Shown here in pieces: positions 60,456 through 64,000 of a stretch of 64,000 nucleotides of DNA; within the stretch, counting starts at the first letter, position 1, and each line of letters begins with the position of its first letter. The DNA is from UBA7957 sp965224675. Lineage in GTDB: Bacteria; Pseudomonadota; Gammaproteobacteria; Granulosicoccales; Granulosicoccaceae. The notes below the pieces were generated by a model, which saw nothing but the letters and a program-made list of their open reading frames with translations, searched no databases and had not been told where the DNA came from. Where the stretch lies: contig CBDDAA010000004.1 in assembly GCA_965224675.1 (NCBI GenBank), positions 1,674,001 through 1,738,000 on the forward strand, given 5' to 3'. A program made the position numbers and the translations under genes.

Positions 60456-61319
60456 ATGGAAAAGAAAAAAAATTTCAATATAACCTTTTATTTGCTGATC
60501 ATACCCGTATTGTTATGGCTGGTATTGTTGATTGTATTACCGCATATGGATCTGCTTATCAGCTCCTTCAAAGTCGAGAATGATGATGGTGAAATGGTTT
60601 TTTCTCTGGGTAATTATATTGCCTTTTTTAGCGAAAAAATTTACTGGTTTACCTTTGTACGCACAGCCGCCTACGCCATAGGCGTTACAGTATTGGCATT
60701 TATCGTCACCTTTCCCATTGCATTTTACTTAACAAAAGTCATCTCAAAAAAGAATGCAGGATTTCTAATTCTGCTTTTGTTAATTCCGCTCTGGGTGGGT
60801 GAATTAGTCACAATTTATGGCTGGATGGTATTGCTTGGTGACCATGGAATTATTAATCACTTTTTAATGACTATTGGCATTATTGATGAACCCATCAACA
60901 TGTTATACACCGATTTCAGCATGGTGATAGGGCTGCTCTATATGTCCATGCTGTTTATGGTGGTCCCGGTAATGTCAACTCTGGAAAGCCTGGATGATTC
61001 CTTGATAGAGGCAGCAAGTGATTTGGGCGCATCCAAGTGGATTATCTTTATAAAAATAATCATTCCCTATTCAATGCCGGGCATAGTCTCTGGGGCTATT
61101 ATTGTCTTTATGCTGGTGATTGGTGATTATCTGGCACCCAATATTTTAGGTGGCAAAAGTTCACTCTGGTTTACAGAGCAAATTTACAATGAATTCCTAT
61201 CCACCTTTAACTGGAATGAAGGCGCTGCATTCGGTTTCTTGTTACTTATGTTATCTTCCGGGATTATCTGGATTGCACTTAAAGTATCAGGACAAAAATT
61301 AGAGAAGGTTGGAACATGA
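60456..61319 (+). CDS. ABC transporter permease (PotB family)
   Basis: 287 residues with six helices and the permease EAA loop (EAASDLGASKWIIFIKIIIP). Landmarks: LLIIPVLLWLVLLIVLPHMD, PIAFYLTKVISKK and YLAPNILGGKSSLW. Follows potA by 10 bases and overlaps potC by 4 bases (ATGA). Forms the membrane channel with PotC. Confidence 0.85.
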   Translation: MEKKKNFNITFYLLIIPVLLWLVLLIVLPHMDLLISSFKVENDDGEMVFSLGNYIAFFSEKIYWFTFVRTAAYAIGVTVLAFIVTFPIAFYLTKVISKKNAGFLILLLLIPLWVGELVTIYGWMVLLGDHGIINHFLMTIGIIDEPINMLYTDFSMVIGLLYMSMLFMVVPVMSTLESLDDSLIEAASDLGASKWIIFIKIIIPYSMPGIVSGAIIVFMLVIGDYLAPNILGGKSSLWFTEQIYNEFLSTFNWNEGAAFGFLLLMLSSGIIWIALKVSGQKLEKVGT

Positions 61320-62176
61320 TTCATTCTCTACCCAGTACCCCGTTGTACAAGTGGGGTTACAAAATATATGTCTCGTTGTTTTTTTTGTTTCTGGTTATGC
61401 CGTTAGTCGCCATATCTGTACTGGCATTTAACGACTCCGACTTTATTGCATTACCCTGGAATGGTTTCACGCTGGATTGGTTTTTCTCAGCTACAGACGA
61501 AAGGGAAGGGCTTTTTGCCGATAGCAATCTGATTCAGAGTATTTATACAAGCTTGAGCACCGGATTGATCGTCGCGGCCATGTCAACCCTGATCGGCACT
61601 ATTGCAGCACTGCTTTTTGAAGAGGAAAAGTTCAGGCTTAAAGGCTTGCTGTACTTTCTGGCACTAACCCCACTGGTTATACCGGGTGTAATCCTCGGCA
61701 TATCAATTTTGCTGAGTTCCACGTTTGCCGGAAACTATGTCGAGGATAATTTCGGTGTGGATATGGAGTTGTTCAGGCCCAGTTACTGGCTGGTCATATT
61801 GGGACAATTCTCATTCGGTGCTACCTATGTAATGCTGCTTGTTGCAGCGCGGCTGAAAAAATACGACCGGACACTGGAGGAGGCGGCGCTCAGTTTAAAA
61901 GCCTCCCGGTTGCAGGCGATATGGTATGTAACCATTCCATTCCTGCGACCTGCAATTATTGGTGCATTTGTGGTTGCCTTTCTTCTAAGCTTTTCAAATA
62001 TCAACACCACCATTTTTCTTGTGGGATCAGACCCTACGCTGCCAATAGATCTGTATTCACGTATTCGTTTTAGTTCAACACCCGTGCTTAATGCCATTTC
62101 GTTCCTGATCGTACTGGTCATTACAATTTTGGCAGTGATCAATTTTTTTGTGGCTCGAAATAAACCCAAAACTTAA
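61316..62176 (+). CDS. ABC transporter permease (PotC family)
   Basis: 286 residues. Helices: VSLFFLFLVMPLVAISVLAF, GLIVAAMSTLIGTIAAL, PLVIPGVILGISILLSS, a middle LEEAALSLKASRLQAIWYVT with the EAA loop, and a final VLVITILAVINFFVARN. Partner of PotB. Last intact gene of the importer operon. Genes that follow are remnants. Confidence 0.85.
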   Translation: MIHSLPSTPLYKWGYKIYVSLFFLFLVMPLVAISVLAFNDSDFIALPWNGFTLDWFFSATDEREGLFADSNLIQSIYTSLSTGLIVAAMSTLIGTIAALLFEEEKFRLKGLLYFLALTPLVIPGVILGISILLSSTFAGNYVEDNFGVDMELFRPSYWLVILGQFSFGATYVMLLVAARLKKYDRTLEEAALSLKASRLQAIWYVTIPFLRPAIIGAFVVAFLLSFSNINTTIFLVGSDPTLPIDLYSRIRFSSTPVLNAISFLIVLVITILAVINFFVARNKPKT

Positions 62177-62254
62177 GTTCACGTGCTTGATTTCAAGGCA
62201 GGGCAATTGCGTGAAGAGTAATCCAGTAAAGTAGGGTGTATTCGGGGGGCGTGA

Positions 62255-62521
62255 TCAGCGTCGGCGTATTTCCAACAAGCCAGCGATGACTATTAACAAC
62301 AAACCAAAAGCCGTTGTACCGCTCGGACTGGTTGAAAAAACGCATAATGCCAAAGCCAACAAAAATCAAATAGCTGTAATCGAAGGCCGCAATGTGAAAA
62401 TCTGTCACAAAGATAGATCTGCACTAGATTGCTTGGACAAGGCGTCCTGGATTGATATCAGAAATACGGTTATCACAATCAGCATCACGCTGAATGCCGC
62501 TTTGTCAGGTCGTGCTTGCAT
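62255..62521 (-). pseudogene. EamA/DMT transporter remnant with internal deletion
   Basis: Reverse frame from ATG 62521 gives MQARPDKAAFSVMLIVITVF, ISIQDALSKQSSADLSL, a TGA, then QIFTLRPSITAI and another TGA, then SPSGTTAFGLLLIVIAGLLE and IRRR. The first part is the N-terminus of an EamA permease (helix 1 plus the DALSKQ motif) and the last is its C-terminal helix, so the middle was lost and two stops gained. It cannot produce a working transporter. Confidence 0.65.
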
Positions 62522-62628
62522 AGTTACTATCAACTTTATTATGCTTGGCGTCTGGTAGGATCTTTTAAGAATGCAGGTTATCATATAAACCGCTGATTTT
62601 TGAGTGAGGTGGAAGAGTACCGGGAAAT

Positions 62629-63031
62629 TTGAACCAACAAGATCGTGTGCAGCTGTTTAGCGGAAACACACCGTTGGAGTTCATGCCAAACCTTAGCCAA
62701 TATTGTCGCGGCGCAGCAATGTGGGTTAAGCGGGATGATCTGACTCAGCTTGTGTTCGGTGGGAACAAAGTTCGTCAATTGGAGTCTATTTAGGCAGAGC
62801 AAAAAAACAGAATGCAGATACAGTGTTGACTACGGGTGCTGTACGAATCACTCTTGCTAGATCCGACCTACACTGCAAAATATATGGCTGGAGCACTAAA
62901 GATTGCCAGTCAATTGGATTCACGCAAACAATTATTATTTCTCCACTCAGGAGGAACCTCGGCTATTTTTTGCCTATCAAAGCGAGATGGAAAATGTAGC
63001 TGCTGACTCATCGGAAACTACTTATAGTTAG
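62629..63031 (+). pseudogene. D-cysteine desulfhydrase remnant
   Basis: Forward frame starting near 62629 reads a PLP-enzyme N-terminus: LFSGNTPLEFMPNLSQY, WVKRDDLTQLVFGGNKVRQL with the PLP lysine segment, then a TAG. After a gap of missing sequence and a frameshift the C-terminal KIASQLDSRKQLLFLHSGG and a final TAG at 63029-63031 appear. This is the DcyD/ACC deaminase fold (FGGNKVRKLE, HTGGTPALF). The centre is lost. Confidence 0.7.
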
Positions 63032-63159
63032 CGTGAGGGCTTTCATGAAATTTATTCCATCAGGTATCATTTGTTACTTTTGATAAATAAATTCCTGACA
63101 ATACATCTGTGGGGAGATGTGTTTTTTCAACGCCTGCTTGTAATTGGACATTGATGGAT

Positions 63160-64000
63160 TTATAAATTTTCAGGCATAATATTTTTTACCCGGTTTCCTA
63201 CTTTGTTCCAGTATGATATTTTCCAAAAATGAAAATATTTTGAATATTTCTCAGGTTCTTTAAATATTTCCTTACTATCCAAAAATATTTTTTGTTTATA
63301 GCTTCCATAGATTCCAGAGACGCCAGCATCAAAGGAATAAAGATTGTTTTCGCAACAATACTTAACTAATTCTGTACACAGTATAACTCCAAAACTCAAT
63401 GATTCCCTTTTAGCTGAAATATTCTCTAAATTAATTGATTTTCCATCATTAATAATTAATCCTATTGCAACAATGGAACCGTCATGGCACAAAGTTGCCA
63501 TATAAAGCCAATTTAAATTTATATCCGGGTTATTTTTTAGAAATAAAGCGTAAACCTCTTCTCCAGATAGGTGGCTACTTTTTTTTAATCTATTATAATG
63601 TTCAAAAAAAAAACGTTTGTTAAAAGTATCAAACACCATTTCACCACGAATCCTTTCTCTAAATTTAGAGTATGATTGCCGTGACGGAAAATGCTTCCTG
63701 GGCTTTAATGAAACGTTGGACCGTCTATCTAAAAACAGATAAAATGTATCAGTTCTTAAAAACCAATAAATACTACGCTTGGCTTTGTTCTTCGGGTCAT
63801 ACTCCTTTTGAATAGCATTTGCTTCTTGCAGAAACACTTTTGACTTGGCGTTAACATATATCATGGAGGGTGAAAATTGATTATACGCACTCGAGTATAA
63901 AATATTTTCACCATTCGCCATTTCTTTAAACTTAAAATCAGCACATTGAAAGGACTCGTTAAAACTGTAATGCCATATATTTTTATAAATGTGTAGATTG
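63160..64000 (-). CDS. Acetyltransferase-fold (GNAT-like) protein (partial at window edge)
   Basis: The reverse frame is open to base 64000, so the gene probably starts beyond the window; 279 codons plus one base are visible and no stop occurs above the ATG at 63921. It is AT-rich. The C-terminal half resembles a GNAT fold used in cell-envelope or peptide modification (BioF2-like, Acetyltransf_6): ATLCHDGSIVAIGLIIND, ENISAKRESLSFGVILCTEL and FDAGVSGIYGSYKQKIF. A function cannot be given. Base composition unlike the neighbouring importer suggests acquired DNA. Confidence 0.5.
   Translation of the reverse strand, partial: NLHIYKNIWHYSFNESFQCADFKFKEMANGENILYSSAYNQFSPSMIYVNAKSKVFLQEANAIQKEYDPKNKAKRSIYWFLRTDTFYLFLDRRSNVSLKPRKHFPSRQSYSKFRERIRGEMVFDTFNKRFFFEHYNRLKKSSHLSGEEVYALFLKNNPDINLNWLYMATLCHDGSIVAIGLIINDGKSINLENISAKRESLSFGVILCTELVKYCCENNLYSFDAGVSGIYGSYKQKIFLDSKEIFKEPEKYSKYFHFWKISYWNKVGNRVKNIMPENL

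Noticed and set aside
62286..62558. 90-codon forward frame after potC
   Set aside because: The opposite strand reads as a decayed EamA gene with recognisable parts, so the forward frame is a shadow.
1..64000. CRISPR arrays, tRNA and rRNA genes, prophage
   Set aside because: No regular spaced repeats, no clover-leaf-like tRNA signature, no rRNA sequence and no phage structural genes were recognised on reading both strands; this was by eye only.

Overview
The window looks like chromosomal DNA of a free-living, respiring, moderately AT-rich gammaproteobacterium. This rests on the Zur/ZnuABC system with an E. coli-like Zur box, PurT, YggX, an IscA/ErpA-type carrier, an AotJQMP-type arginine transporter and a cbb3-like terminal oxidase. 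No rRNA, tRNA, CRISPR array or intact prophage was seen, and I cannot place the organism below class level.

Layout. 0-4.5 kb: Lpp-like lipoprotein with an L,D-transpeptidase; an EndoU nuclease lipoprotein with a probable immunity gene; CbpA. 4.7-12.6 kb: a nearly complete route from 4-hydroxybenzoate through protocatechuate 4,5-cleavage to pyruvate and oxaloacetate (pobA, ligAB, ligC, ligI, a PrpF-type tautomerase, a GalB-type hydratase, an RraA-type aldolase) plus a TSUP permease. 12.7-16.7 kb: PurT, YceI and an ECF sigma/anti-sigma pair. 17.2-19.6 kb: an AT-rich island (DUF364-like, EamA, DUF2000). Two divergent copies of an IR-bounded element of about 170 bp lie at 14.0 and 19.0 kb. 20.6-24.4 kb: a short formyltransferase, an AmrS-like radical SAM protein, YggX, an ATP-grasp protein and an IscA-like carrier. 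25-30 kb: uptake and breakdown of arginine or methylarginine (DDAH, arginine:pyruvate transaminase, Aot ABC importer). 30.5-33.6 kb: zinc uptake under Zur. 34-37 kb: a metallo-beta-lactamase-fold protein, a zinc alcohol dehydrogenase and an enolase-superfamily dehydratase.

37.3-51.2 kb is the most unusual block. An ECF sigma factor has an anti-sigma partner that carries both a cytoplasmic zinc finger and a periplasmic CxxCH motif. Next come a cyanophycinase-like protein lacking its catalytic Ser, a cupredoxin-like secreted protein, a Tat-exported metallophosphoesterase, a monohaem cytochrome, a diheme cytochrome fused to a second copy of the cupredoxin-like protein, and a compact cbb3-like oxidase. 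In this oxidase the usual CcoP is split: its N-terminal membrane part is a separate haem-less protein, and several small monohaem cytochromes surround it. At least six very small membrane proteins and a thioredoxin-like lipoprotein belong to the same block.

51.3-64 kb: a second metallo-beta-lactamase protein, several decayed genes (REP-associated transposase, truncated LysR, EamA, D-cysteine desulfhydrase), and a catabolic unit of two FAD oxidoreductases, a DeoR regulator and a PotABCD-type ABC importer. The two control regions of this unit each carry two TGAC-N6-GTCA palindromes, which makes a self-consistent predicted regulon. The window ends inside an AT-rich acetyltransferase-fold gene that continues past the edge.
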